Shown here: in pieces, positions 48,236 through 60,162 of the stretch
How positions within the stretch are numbered: position 1 is the first letter of the stretch
Layout: every line of letters begins with the position of its first letter
Origin: Hirundichthys speculiger
Taxonomy: Eukaryota; Chordata; Actinopteri; Beloniformes; Exocoetidae
Reading direction: 5' to 3'
DNA: 64,000 nt
NCBI GenBank assembly: GCA_018398805.1
Contig: JAGFBZ010000741.1
Span: 310,001-374,000, forward strand
Notes under the pieces: model-generated
Seen by the model: the letters and a program-made list of their open reading frames with translations, nothing else
Databases searched by the model: none
What the model was told of the DNA's origin: nothing
Made by a program: the position numbers and the translations under genes

Positions 48236-48530
48236 GCAGTGCCTTGCGAAAGTATTCGGCCCCCTTGAACTTTTCAACCTTTTGCCACATTTCAGGTTTC
48301 AAACATAAAGATATAAAATTATAATTTTTTGTCAAGAATCAACAAGTGGGAAACAATTGTGAAGTGGAACAAAATTTACTGGATATTTCAAACTTTTTTA
48401 ACAATTAAAAAACTGAAAAGTGGGGCATGCAATATTATTGGGCCCCTTTACTTTCAGTGCAGCAAACTCACTCCAGAGGTTCAGTGAGGATCTCTGAGTG
48501 ATCCAATGTTGTCCTGAATGACTGATGATG
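48236..48530. mobile_element. Tc1 element, left-end fragment
   Basis: It begins CAGTGCCTTGCGAAAGTATT then CGGCCCCCTTGAACTTTTC, the terminal repeat of an abundant fish Tc1 family, and continues into the subterminal region (GTGGGAAACAATTGTGAAGT). Similarity ends near 48530. There is no right end and no transposase. Confidence 0.85.
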
Positions 48531-48897
48531 ACTGCTTCACTGACATGTCCACAAAACCTCTTTGCCTGGAATTCCTATTCTCTGGATTCCATTTTCCTTG
48601 AGCATTTGAAAAAGACGTTAAGCACTGAGCTATTAGTGTCAGTGATGTTCATTCTGCATTTAGGTCCTGTACTTTAGACAGGACCCAAACGGAATTCCTT
48701 TTACTTGAAAGCAAAAGAAAAAGCAAGTCCAGCTGCCTTGATTCCACCTTTTAAGAACGCAGCTACTCTTTATCGCAGTCAGTCCAACACCAGCCAACCA
48801 ATCCTCAAACTAAAAGCTTCTCTTTAGGCCTGTTAAAAAGGGTTTCCTTGTAAACCTTGAAACCCCACCCTTTATTAGCCCTCCCATAATAGCTTCC

Positions 48898-49672
48898 AAT
48901 ATGTGCGTTTACATGGGAAGTTTAATTCCTCTTTAATTCAGAATTAAAGTTAAATCCAAATAAAAGTTACCATGTAAACACCTAATTCCGAATGAAAATG
49001 TCCATTCCGAATTAAACTTAATTCCGAAGTAAGTGGCTAGTTTATTCTGATTTTAATTCCGAATAGAATAATTCCGCGGTCATGTATACACTCATTCCTG
49101 TTTAAATTAATTCCCGTCTTTCTGCGCATGCTCGTTCCCTTGCCCGTCTGACGCGATGACGCTTATATTCCATACGCTTATATTTATATTATATTATATT
49201 AAAGCAAAGTTTCAAGATGGCAGCACGCAGTAAACGATGGTCAAGAGCAGAGATGATTTATTTAATAAATAGCTTGGAGGAACTGGAAATAAATAAAAGA
49301 ACAGATGGCAGGAAACATAAAAATTGTGAGCTTATCAAAGTTGTAGCTGCCAGGTTAAATGAAGGAGGTTTCGCAGATAGAGACGCCACCCAGGTCAAAA
49401 ACAAGTGGAATATTGTTGCTAACCGAGTTGTTGCTAAATTTGTTTTCTTCCGGTAGACGTAAAGACATCTGCCCCCCTATCCAATCAGAACCCTTCCCAA
49501 CCCCCAGACCTTAAGCGGAATTGGATAAAGCCGAACAAACGTGTTTTCCATGTAAACCTCAATTCGGAATTACTATTTCCATGTAAACGCGAAGGAAAAT
49601 AGTTTAATTCGGAATTATTTAATTCGGAATAATTAATTCCAAATTAAAAAACATCATGTAACTGTGGCCAAT
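48898..49672 (+). mobile_element. Harbinger-type element with palindromic subterminal motifs
   Basis: The two halves are inverted relatives. Each carries TTTACATGG near the end and many copies of the small palindrome AATTCGGAATT or AATTCCGAATT: left side about 48935-49070, right side about 49512-49645. The middle holds a Myb/SANT-like frame, typical of the second gene of PIF/Harbinger transposons. The nuclease gene is absent. The exact termini and the 3-bp target duplication were not resolved. Confidence 0.75.
49217..49456 (+). CDS. Myb/SANT-like DNA-binding protein of a Harbinger element, shortened
   Basis: The 79-codon frame starts MAARSKRWSRAEMIYLINSL. It carries the spaced aromatic and charged residues of a Myb/SANT (trihelix-like) domain: W8, the LINSLEELE helix, a central ..NCELIKVVAARLNEGGF.. 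helix, and the recognition helix RDATQVKNKWNIV. In PIF/Harbinger transposons such a protein binds the element ends and brings the nuclease to them. The start lies in AAGATGG, a good vertebrate context. After NIVANRV the frame ends quickly (AKFVFFR), so the C-terminal part is probably deleted. Whether it is expressed is unknown; it could equally be a neutral remnant that has not yet gained a stop. Confidence 0.65.
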   Translation: MAARSKRWSRAEMIYLINSLEELEINKRTDGRKHKNCELIKVVAARLNEGGFADRDATQVKNKWNIVANRVVAKFVFFR

Positions 49673-50789
49673 TTTTGAAGGACAGGAAGCAGAGGTCAGA
49701 CCCTCCCAGACCACAGCTTGGTTTAGTTACTAATCCTTCGAGGTGTTTCCTTCACCCCCGCTTTTCAGCTGCATGGCTGCCTGCTGCATGACTTCAATTT
49801 TAAAGGGAAGGGAGATGAGCGGAGGGATGTGGGAGTCTGCAAATGAAAGGATGGGAGTCAGAACCAACTAATGGGAAGATTCCAGAAGTACAAAGAAAAT
49901 ATATGGCATAAACTCTGCCTGGTGGCACTCAATTTATGCCATTGTAGAAATGTGTCCTTGCTAATTTCACTGCAGTCCTCCAGAGGCGATTAATTTCACT
50001 GTCCTGACATTTTCATATTAGGGTGATTAGTTTTAATGCAAATGTATTAAAACTGTCAACTTTAAAGAGAAAATGTAAATGTTCTGAACTCAAAGCTTGG
50101 GTGTTAAAATAGTCCTAACTTTAGTGCCAGAAATGATTAGTAATTCATTTCTCCTTTGAATTAATAGTGAAAACAGCATGCATGTTACCTTGACTTTTAA
50201 TAACCTGTGCAGAGCAAATTATAATTTGCTTAACTAATTGCCTCTCCTTCATTAGTTGTGTACATGTTAATGCTGAAAATTTAGCTGGACAGTCATGCTT
50301 TCATGTAAAATTAAAAATCCTTTCATGTTTAACTTGACACATCGAGTGGTGAATATATTTACATGTAACATAGGCAACGTGCATACATAACTCAAAAACT
50401 TGAATTTATCCTGTATTATGCATTTTTCGGACGTTGATACAATTTAATAAGGTCTGAAAAAAGATCTGGAAGATGTATTGGTCATAATAACACAGAGATC
50501 AGTTAAAAACCAAAAAATAGAGAAAAAAAAATCTCAAATTGTTACAAGATGTGAAAATGAGTGGTGATACACATTGAGAATCTGGATAATTCAGCTCTGG
50601 TCTGGGTCTGAAATGTCACAGTAACTTAAAAATATGAACAAAATCACAAATCAATAAGATTATCTCAAAAGGTTTGAGTTCATTGCACTTCAGACACCCA
50701 AATGTATGAAAAATAGGACCTCTTGAAGAATAAAGTTTGTACATGGTTTTAATGAGGAGTAAAACATATAGTTATCAGTACTTCTGAGT
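49673..50789. other. No feature seen
   Basis: AT-rich sequence, no gene or element recognised. Confidence 0.4.
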
Positions 50790-51240
50790 GCACTTCTTGA
50801 GGAAGCTTAGGTCCTTCAATGTTTGCAGCAAGATGCTGCATGTCTTCTATAAGTCTGTTGCGGAGAGTGCAATCCTATCTGCAGTCATCTGTTGGGGGAG
50901 CAGGATCAGAGCCCACTCACCCACTAACATAAAAATAAAATGAACAAACTGATAAAGAAGGTTGGCTCTGTTCTGGATCCACTGGAGCCGATTGAGCAAA
51001 GAAGGATGCTTCATAAAATAAAACCCATAATGGAAAAACCTGAGCATCCTTTTCATGAGACAGTGATTCAACAACAGAGTCAGGGGCTTCTTCAGATCAG
51101 AATGTAGCACAGACTACTACAGAAGCTCCTTCCTGTCCACAGCTATGACCATCAATAATAATGACTCTGTAAGAAATGTAAATAATGACTGCAACATGTA
51201 ATTTTCCTTCAGGGATTAACAGAGTATTGCTGAACTGAAC
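50790..51240 (+). pseudogene. LINE ORF2 C-terminal remnant
   Basis: The plus strand reads SFNVCSKMLHVFYKSVAESA, then VICWGSRIRAH, then after stops and shifts a region matching LIRKAGSVLG and the following C-terminal blocks of a teleost LINE. It ends near AACAGAGTATTGCTGAACTG. Many stops show that it is old and dead. Confidence 0.7.
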
Positions 51241-51299
51241 TAAATCTAATTTATTGTGAACAGTATGAGCATGTCACATAAGCCTTCACCAAGCTTATA

Positions 51300-52205
51300 T
51301 AGTTATGTACAAAAGTTAATACCCCCTGTTTTGATCAAGTTTTTTTTTTTTTTTTGCTTGTTTGTTTATTTTTCTGTTTGTGTGTATGTGAGAGAGAGAG
51401 ACAATTATTAAAGGAAATAATGTTTTAGAGAAATAGTATTAGAGAAATACAACCTAAGATGAAAAACAACTTTCACTGTGCCAATATTCATTTTTTAAAG
51501 ATGGATCAAAAGAGAAGAAAAATGTGGGCAATTCTAAGTACCCCTATTCAGTGGCTTGTAGACCCACCTTGAGCAGAAATAGCTTGAAGTTGTCCTTTAT
51601 TGGGTGACTATATATCAGTCTTTCAGATCATTGTGGAGAACTTTCGGCACATTCTTGTCATCAACATTGTTTCTGTTCACTGCATATTTCATGCTTGTCA
51701 TATTTGATTTTAGACTGAAGAGGTTTTCTCCTGGCAACCCTCCTGTCTTCTAATTGTTCTGTCATGGACTTTAATAATTAATACTCCTCCTTTTATTTGG
51801 GGAATTCATTTATTTATATTTTTCTGAACATTGGCATGGTCTGACCTTGAGATGCTGGGATTTTGACATTTAAGAAGACTAGCTACTGTCTTGAACGCAT
51901 TCCACCTGTTTGTAATCTTTCCAAATTGTTTGGACACGGTTTGACATCACCCTTCAGTCTGATGGCAACGCAATTGTTGCTACACAAGACCACTGATTAT
52001 GTTTTTCCCTCTTGGCATTGTGCTAATACTCCTGCCTTTATAGATTTCTGAACACCTGCTGATTAGCAACATCTGGCTGTAACTTCCGAAATTATATCCT
52101 ATAGAACCAGGAAGGGCTACATTAGCTTTGTCCTCAAGGTTTTTGCCTCTTTTTTTCCTCACATTTTTTAAATAAATAATGACACAGTGGAAAAAAGGGT
52201 GGATT
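51300..52205 (-). mobile_element. Decayed DNA transposon, probably Tc1-like
   Basis: The internal stretch CAGTGGCTTGTAGACCCACC, then TTGAGCAGAAATAGCTTGAA, then CAGTCTTTCAGATCATTGTG is characteristic of a common teleost DNA transposon whose coding strand is minus. The flanks ATGTACAAAAGTTAATACCC and GGATTTGCCCAATACTA may be the decayed ends. No intact transposase block remains. Confidence 0.5.
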
Positions 52206-54268
52206 TGCCCAATACTAAAGCCCAGTGTGATCAGGTGATTTTTATCAGGTTTCTACACACACACACGCACGCACACAGGATTATCAGCATTTGCAAATGT
52301 GGCATTTTGCTGAGAATATACAGTATATCCATGATATGATATTTTAAAAACTAGCAGTGTTTTAAAATATACGATTTTTTAAAATATATATATATGTTCA
52401 TTAGCTTCACATGGGTTGTGATTGACAGCCTTTGATGATGCACAATAATGACTGACTATCATCATCCCATAACCATCTCACTAATTACCATGTCATAATC
52501 ACTGCCATCAAGGAATTCTATGCCGAGCCCTCATTTACAGAGGGTGAAGTATTCATGCTCCTCTGGTGGAAGTTGAACAGCCTGAATTTTAAAATGATTA
52601 CAGTCTAGAATCTCTGGGGGGCCGTGCCACAGAGGAGCAGCTCCAATCAGTAATTCCGTTTTTGCCTTATCCAAGTATCTCATAAAAACTGATTACAGGT
52701 CCATAGATTATCCGCATGATCACATTGTGATTGTAATATCTATTGCAAGCTTTATAGAACCAAGTTAATGTGACCTGATGGATATGTGCAATCATGCAGT
52801 TGTCACAAGAACTAGGGCACTTTATTTGTTTGTGGGTTCTCTCTTGTTTTTGCCCCCATCCTCTTTTTCCCCTGTAGAGCAGATTGGATTATACTAAGCA
52901 GAGGCAGTAGAATTAGTGTTGGATCGCTGCGTCGCATATGCTCCCCAAGGAGCAATGGTCTTGAAAAAAAGAGTGTGTGTGTAAGTGTGAGAGAGAAAAA
53001 GTATAAGGGAGCCTGAGTGAGGAAGCAGATGGTTATGTTACTCAATGTTCAAACATCCTTGGGCAGTAGTGGGGTGCACATTGTTGAATCTCGGCTTGTA
53101 ATAACTGCAGTCATATTTCTTACAGCCACATTTCATGCTTGAGTGGTTGGATGATGCAAAAAGAGGCTTGCATATTACTTCAGATATGCAGTGATAGTTT
53201 AGAACTAGAAGAGGAAATTTAGGGAGATTTTTACAGAGACACTGTGCCCTTTTTTTTTTCAAAAGCTGCTTTGGTTGAAATACCACAGAGAGAGTATAAA
53301 AGCTGCCTTTTCAACCATGTATTTACAGCTCTTATCATAGCAGCTGTTTTTAGGGTAAAGACATAAGCACAAAAGTTGCTTTACATCAAATGGACAAACG
53401 TATGATGCTGAATCACAAAACAAAAGCTGACCATTTTTCACTTATTACACTTATTATCACTTATTACACAGGACAGATCGATGTATTGTATCACTCTTAT
53501 GTAGGATGCATATACAGTCCAGAAAAAATTTAAGGTGCGTTTTGTGTATATGGGAAGAGTCTTGATTGGTTGGGGGATGGAGCGATTACAGAGATCTGCC
53601 TGTCCCTGGCCCTGATGCTGAGGAAACCTCTTGCCAGAGGACAGCAGGGAGAACACTCCTGTATGAGGGTTTAATGGTGCAGGCTCTAGTCAGATGGCAT
53701 TTTTTTGTGCATGGATGGATGGACAAGAAGGTCCAATGATCTTCCCTACCATCATCAGCTTGTCATCAAGGTCTTTGTTAACGAGCCGTTCATTTTCAGG
53801 TGTGATGGAGCAGGGACATATCTAAAACATTCAGTGCAGTGGTACACGAGGATCAGGACTACAAACCACTACATTAACCCTGGCTGACACAGATGTAGGA
53901 AGCATCAACACTGACTTTAAATGGAGTGATTGTCATGCCAATGAAATCGCAGACTGGGCCAGGCCAGAGTCGACCAAAGTATCTTGGATCTAAAGAAATA
54001 AAAATAAAAATAAAATAAAATAAGATAAAATAAAGTAAAAAAGGGAAAATCTGCCTCATGCAGTTGGTCCATCCTTTATGATCAGACTTTGTGGTCATAG
54101 TGTAACACCGAGCCTTCTTATGTGCCAAGTAGGAAGAACTTTGATTCATAGATTATTGGTATGACGAAGGCATCAGGAAAGCATCAGACACACCCATCAT
54201 CAATGCCACGATGCTGTCTAAAGGTACAGTACTACTTCCAACCAATAGAGGCTTAATCTTAAACATCT
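52206..54268. other. No gene seen; simple repeats
   Basis: There is a short CA/CG repeat (52255-52275) and an AAAAT/AAAT tract (53996-54040). No gene or complete element is recognised. Confidence 0.4.
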
Positions 54269-54735
54269 GTAAGTAAGTAAGTAAGTAAACTTTATTTATA
54301 CAGCGCCCTTCACAGACCATGGTCACAGAGCGCTTCACAATTAAAATAAAAATAAAAAAAAACACAGTAAAAGATACATACAAATTCAAGATTAAAAGGC
54401 CAAGACAACACATTTACGATCATAACAGCCCCAAGACAATTAGGCAAAAGCCTGCACAAATAAAAAGGTCTTTAGTTGCCTTTTGAAGGAGTCAACAGAC
54501 TCCATGGAACGCAGAGAGAGCAGAAGATCGTTCCAAAGCCTGGGAGCAACGGCCTGAAAGGATCAGTCTCCTCTGGTCCGGAAGCGAGTACAAGGAACCA
54601 TCAGCAGATTCTGATCCACAGACCTCAGAGCCCGAGCTGGGGTGTAGGGCTGGATCAGATCGCTGATGTAAGGTGGAGCCTGACCATGCAAAGCTCTGAA
54701 AGTTAAAACCAGAATTCTGACTTGAGGATTCAAGC
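54269..54735 (-). pseudogene. L2-like LINE 3' part, 5'-truncated
   Basis: Read on the minus strand, the C-terminus of ORF2 is clear: ALHGQAPPYISDLIQPYTPA, then RALRSVDQNLLMVPCTR, then SFQAVAPRLWNDLLLSLRSM, then SVDSFKRQLKTFLF. At least one stop interrupts it. The 3' UTR ends GCGCTGTATAAATAAAGTTT followed by ACTT units (54269-54288). It abuts the piggyBac-type element on its right. Confidence 0.85.
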
Positions 54736-54745
54736 TCCATATTAT

Positions 54746-55810
54746 TTAATGAACACTAGAACCGCCAAGGGGGTCATTTTTACCGCCTAGCATTTTCAAA
54801 TGCTTGTATTTCTGTTAAAATAAACCCTTACATCTGTAAGTTCATGACTTTTCCTAAAATGGATTTATTAATCATTCAGTGAATTTTGGTGAGTGTGTGT
54901 AATGAAAAGATAAATTTATATGACTATTTATACCTGGAACTGCCGAGGGGGTCATTTTTACCCCTTCATATAAATGCCATATACAGCTGTCACTTTTTGC
55001 GCAACGCCCCTCCCGCTTCTCCTTGTTGCTTAGCAACGCTCAAACTTTGTGGCGTCATCGGACTTTGACAACTATTGTCATCACTAAATCTTTCTAACAA
55101 ACAGCAAAATTTAAGATTTGAACTTAACAAAAAACAACAGCTGGCTGTTGTACCAGAGATCTGAGTGAGGGAGAGTCAGAAAGAGCAGAGATAACGGCAG
55201 ATGTGGGTGAGGAGGAATTGGTGGGGGGGCGGACCGATGATCCGTCATTTTTACCAGGTGATGAGACATCAACTGAGGATGAGGAGCCGAATTTATGAAA
55301 AAGACCCCAGCTTCTATAAGTGAGGGGTCACTCGTCACATACATTCAGTCCTCAGACACAGTGGGAGCTCGCGGAAATACTCTGACAGGTAAATTCGGAA
55401 ATCAAGCATTTTAGTTTCCTCTGGTTCTAATCATTTGGCATTTTAGCGAGGCTACGACTCTGACTGATCTAATCATAAATATTTACATTGATCAGAGCTC
55501 AACCTGTGTGTCAGCTACATGAAGCGGCCAAGGACAGAACCGTTTGGAGACCCATAAAGCTGGGACTGCGGACCGGGAGAGCCCAGTCCAAAAATGTCCC
55601 AGCGGAGAGAGGCGGTCCAACTCCATACGCATGCCGTAACATTGATGACCCTGTGTGCTACAGCGTATCTGTGACTGCACGGTGGCAGAGGCGCCCCAGT
55701 GATAAGAGGAGGGCTGGGAATGGAGTAATGTGCGCGTGAGGGGGAGCGGACAACGTTAATCCATTTTTCCAAAATTAAAAAAATATCTGTTATTAACATC
55801 TGAAATCTGT

Positions 55811-55856
<46 letters not shown>

Positions 55857-56074
55857 CATTCAGCCACGTAGAAAAAAATTGCAAAAATATACATTTTAAA
55901 CACTTATTTTGACAAGTGTCCATTATTATTTCAGAAATATTTAGGAATTAGCCACTTCACAACAACTTCTAGAAATGACATCTCAGCATCACTTACGCTG
56001 TTGTAGCAATGGGGTCAAAATAACCCCCCTCGGCGGTTCTAGGAAGTTTGGAATGTCGGAGATTCTAGTATTAA
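54746..56074 (+). mobile_element. piggyBac-type non-autonomous element
   Basis: TTAA, the piggyBac target, stands at 54746-54749 and 56071-56074. Near the ends lie inverted ACTAGAACCGCCAAGGGGG and the complement of TAGAACCGCCGAGGGGGG, and the left-end motif is repeated internally near 54930-54965. Inside, 55545-55650 reads TVWRPIKLGLRTGRAQS, then ERGGPTPYACRNIDD. That is an N-terminal block of piggyBac transposase (RGGP..YA..NI). The catalytic part is absent. A (GA)n tract of about 44 bases (55813-55856) has expanded within it. Confidence 0.8.
55813..55856. repeat. (GA)n microsatellite
   Basis: About 21 GA units inside the piggyBac-type element. Confidence 0.97.
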
Positions 56075-56339
56075 ATGCAAGATCCATAATTTTACCAACT
56101 AGTCATTATGATATCATTAGCTGGATTTACTCCATATGCTCATTGTACTGATTGTACTGTTTTTTTTAAAAAACAGTAATTAAAAACATATCCAATCAAA
56201 GAGACTTTTCTCCTCAAACTTGAAACATATGCCCTTTTTTCAAAGTGTTATAGTAATGTGTAGTTATATTCCAATAGGGGAAACCTGAGTATCTTGAAAA
56301 TGGCATCGACTGGGTGGCAGCACTAGAAACCGGTCATTA

Positions 56340-56530
56340 CTGCTCATGCAAAACATCCAGTTTTGACTAAGCAAACTCCCACTGATATCGATATACTGAA
56401 CCTCACAAGAAATTTCAGGCTATGCTCCTGTCAGTTTGGCAACACTGACTGCGAGACAAGTGGTGATGCTGTGTATTTTTCCTGGAATAACTGGAGGAAG
56501 CCAAAGCAGAGGCTTACATGTTTGTAAGGG
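56340..56530. repeat. Old dispersed repeat, uninterrupted copy
   Basis: Matches the two flanks of the MITE at 19118-19787 in order: CATCCAGTTTTGACTAAGC, then CTGAACCTCACAAGAAATTT, then CTGGAATAACTGGAGGAAGC. It lacks the MITE and so serves as an empty site. The class is unknown. Confidence 0.6.
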
Positions 56531-56884
56531 GGCAACTTTATAGGTTGCCCCATTCACTTCTCATTCTGCAGTTCCACCTTTTTCCCTAAATATAATCTCT
56601 TCTGGTTCAAAAAAAGAGAAAACATAGGAGTTGAAATGTTGACAGTTATTGATAAACTGTTGGATAAAATCCCAGTGGCTTCACCACTCTTTATACACAG
56701 TATACAAAAAAGAAACAAAGTCCAGTTATGGCCATCGCTCATTATGGCTTTATTCTTTTTTTTTTTTTATTATGTACAACTCTCATTTTATGTTTATCGT
56801 GCAGTAATCTAATTGTAACATGTATTTGTTACATGTTTTAAAAAATTGTTATGATTTATAAAAAAAAATCTATGTTCAAATTTT

Positions 56885-57001
56885 GGGGGGGTTGGAACGG
56901 ATTAGGGCATTAACATGGAAAACGCATCTCTACTTACAGAATTTTCAGGTTACGAAACTACTTCCAGAACCAATTAATTTCATAAATAGGAGGTACCACT
57001 G
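56885..57001. mobile_element. Right end of a CAGTGGTACCTC element
   Basis: Read on the minus strand this begins CAGTGGTACCTCCTATTTAT, then GAAATTAATTGGTTCTGG, followed by the usual inner motif (TTTTCCATGTTAATGCCC). A TA follows at 57002-57003. This is the terminus of a pogo/Tigger-like family. The left end is missing. Confidence 0.65.
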
Positions 57002-57085
57002 TATTCCACTTGAACAAGAAATTACTTTTTTTTTTTTTTAGCCCATCATGCCAACCAACATGGCTTTCAGTTTAAAATATTTGAG

Positions 57086-57525
57086 TGTCAGGTTTGTGAA
57101 GTGGAATGGAGGACCCAGTTGCAGGAGTTCACAAAAATAAAGACAAAGTCCAAACTTAACTCAAAATGCAACTAAGGTAATCCAAAAAATGACACCAGGA
57201 CAAACCAGGACAATGAGCACGGGGACGAGCAGGTATCCAAAGGAGAAACATTCCATAAAACAAGTAGAGAAACTCACGGGAGACAAGACAACGGGCCAGC
57301 AAAGGGAGGAGGAGTGACAGGTTTTACATTCAGGGAGGAACAAATGAGAGGCAGGTGCAGACAATCAGGCTGACAAGGGGGAAGGAAGAAAAGCTGAACA
57401 CAACAAAAACAGGACAGATTTTCAAAGTAAAACAGGAAACACTAGAGATAGGGGTTTACGCCAACTTTAAACAGAACAAGAAAAAAAAATCAAAATGGCT
57501 GCCATGGCTGCCCCGGACCATGACA
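57086..57525. repeat. Best-preserved copy of the AGGCAGGTGC repeat family
   Basis: The 440-bp unit opens TGTCAGGTTTGTGAAG and closes GGACCATGACA, so its ends are inverted TGTCA/TGACA. Inside lie AGAGGCAGGTGCAGACAATC and purine-rich tracts shared with 41690-42023 and 59590-60019. TG...CA ends would suit a solo LTR, but no target duplication is evident. It is unclassified. Confidence 0.6.
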
Positions 57526-57682
57526 CATTCATTGTTTAACTGTATCCAATTTACTTTTAAATGACTAACCTATGTAGCTAGTTATGTGCAAAAAATTACA
57601 AAAAAGCAGCTGACTGTACAACTGTAATTAAAAAAAAATCTGCAGCTAATTTAAATATTAAAACAACAGTATCTTGTAGAAA

Positions 57683-57830
57683 CTGAGGCACTCAGAATAG
57701 GGCTGATAAGCCCTGATGAAGGCCCAAGGGCCACAACACATCGCTGTAGTTTTTTAACTTGTTTGGCCATGCTGAAATAAAGTTTTTTTTTTTTTTTTTT
57801 GTTTTTTTTACCTACTCTGAGTGCCTCAGT
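57683..57830. repeat. Short element with 19-bp inverted ends
   Basis: ACTGAGGCACTCAGAATAG at 57683-57701 is mirrored at 57812-57830 with one mismatch. Between them lie GCCCTGATGAAGGCCCAAGG and GCCACAACACATCGCTGTAG, then a T21-like run. The transcript or single strand would form a long hairpin. It could be a very small DNA transposon or a SINE-like unit. Confidence 0.6.
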
Positions 57831-59140
57831 GCCAATAAGAAACTAGTATTTGGATCCCCACACTGATGAGCACCAGATGTAAGGAAAGAAGACCAAAATT
57901 GCCCATGCACCACTCCAAGCTTGTGTTTTTTTTTTTAAATTAAAACAACAGTATTTGTGTTTGAAAAGGGTGTTTGTGTAGCTCCACCTCCAAACCCAAT
58001 TTCCACTTCAGCACAGAGTTTGAGTACTGCCACCACTGTTGCACATAAACAAAGTTGTCCCCCCCCCCCTAGTTTGACTGATAACTCCAAAACTGCCAGC
58101 AGTCAAAGCAGTCATGACATCTGTTTAAATCCTGCACACGCCTCATGCTCTCTTTTTCCAGTTATTCATGCTGGGAATATAAAGGACTCTTGTTATGGAA
58201 CAGAGATTAGGTGGTTTGCAGTTGCTACTTACCATCTATCTCATTGATGAGTACAGAGTGTGACAACAAGATTTTTATATCCTCTCCACTTCAACAAGTG
58301 GATGTATCACAAGGCTGTCATGTCTCACATGAGATATATAAACAGAAAAGGAAAAATTCAAAGTTAAGATTTATTTTCTATTTTCTTTATGCAATCTTAT
58401 TTTCTGATTAGACAAGCTGCTACCAGTAGCCTAACTTAGTTAATAAGTTAGTAAGTTCATGAAATTTGCAATTTGAAGTCATTATCATATAAATTGACAA
58501 GAGACTAATTAAGAATGTGCAGTAGCATCACCTTAACATGTATTTGTTCCTGAAGACATCATGGATAAACATGGATCAGCAGTCTGGCTTGTTAGTAATA
58601 AAGAAAATGGAGATGTTTTGTAGAAGCAGCCAGTATGAAAGCAATTGAAATGTCCTGTCAAGCTTTACATCATCCATTTGCAGTGTAGAATACTAGCTAT
58701 ACAAGATGTCTGAAGACATCTGAAGATGGAAATGTAGGTAAGCAAAAAAAAAGAAAGAAAGAAATCTGAGTGTTTTTAGCTGGGAGATTATACGAGCCAC
58801 ACCTATACTAAAAAATGTATTGTAGCAACTGCAATGCAGTCTGGTTTATTGAGGTTGCTGTCTGTGGAGAAACTGGCATTTTCGGAATTTCCTAAAGGAA
58901 ACACCAAGTATATCAGTGTTAAACTCGGCTTTGTCCCACAAGAGCAAGAGATGGGAGATGCAGGGACGAGTGTCAGCCAATCAGCGTACAGACCACCGAC
59001 AGCACAGTAATGCCTGTCATAGCAGCCAATCACAGGCCTCGTTTTTCGTTCATGGGGCATCCCTTGTGGGCTCTTGTTGCTTCCTGAGACTTGTTCTTGA
59101 TGTGATGTGTTTCAATTCAACCTCATGCGCTTTCTTTGAA
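57831..59140. other. No feature seen
   Basis: No gene or complete element is recognised. A C10-like run lies near 58062. Confidence 0.4.
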
Positions 59141-59230
59141 TTTTTTCAAAATTTTTTTTCCGATTTTTTTTCGGTGAATATTTTTGAAACAACCGTGATT
59201 GCTGAGACCGCGAACTGTGAGGCTTCACTG
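59141..59230. mobile_element. Right end of a CAGTGAAGCC element
   Basis: Read on the minus strand this begins CAGTGAAGCCTCACAGTTCG, then CGGTCTCAGCAATCACGG, followed by TA at 59231-59232. It resembles, but differs from, the CAGTGATCCCTT family at 19118. The left end was not identified. Confidence 0.45.
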
Positions 59231-59589
59231 TATTCTGGGTTAGAAACTGTGAACAATCCCTTACCCTGGCTTTAAGTTCAGTTGTGTTTCAGTTGGTAGG
59301 AGAAATGATCTATCCAGTTTCTATTAATACCCCTCTACTCAGTCAAGTTTTCCAAGAATAAAAAAAAAAAAAAAAACAATGAGAGTAGGAAATAAGAAAG
59401 AAAAAAAAACAGAACAAAAAAAATATTAAGACATGACTTTTAATGATGATTTTTAGCTTTTTTGTACATTTTTTTTGTGTGTTTTTGTCAAAAACACAGG
59501 CTCTATGTTCATGTTAAGAGTATGTTGCAACACTTTGTTGGCAATTTGGAATAGTGTGTGAAATCTACTGAGTTCCATGCTTTGTTGTA

Positions 59590-60019
59590 TGGAGGACTCA
59601 CAAATGCAGTGAGTCAGGAGGTTTCAAACAAAATGTCCTTTAATAATTTTCAAAAACCAGAACTAAATCAGGATAATTCCACAGAATAAGGACAGCACAG
59701 CAGGAACAGGGTACAAAGCAGAGACAGGATTCAACAGTGAAACCCACAGAAGACTACATGATGAAAAACAACAGAAAAACCAGTTAACTAAAGGGAAAAA
59801 ACATAATTTAAAAAGACAAAGGAACAAACGAGAGGCAGGTGCAAACAATCATGGAAATGAATGGAAGGAAGTGAAGAGGAACACTTCAAGGACAAGACAG
59901 ACCTTCAAGGACAAGAAGAAAAGTACACTAAAGACAGGAGAGTCAAGAATAATTAGCTAAATCCAGAAAACAAAGAAGAAAACAGAGAAGGCTTGCCATG
60001 TCCAACCCAGACCATGACA
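59590..60019. repeat. Copy 3 of the AGGCAGGTGC repeat family
   Basis: It carries ACGAGAGGCAGGTGCAAACA followed by a purine-rich tract, and closes CCCAGACCATGACAC, matching the right end of the 57086 copy. The left end lacks a clear TGTCA. Confidence 0.6.
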
Positions 60020-60162
60020 CTGAGGTTTCTAAATGCCACAAAGTAAAACTAGGAAGTGAAGTTCTGTAAAGTAAAACCACCTATTTGAAGTATTTTTTTT
60101 TCCAACCTATGCCTTCATGAATCAAAGTTAGGTCTCATGCCTCTTAGTCCTAGGATTACTAT

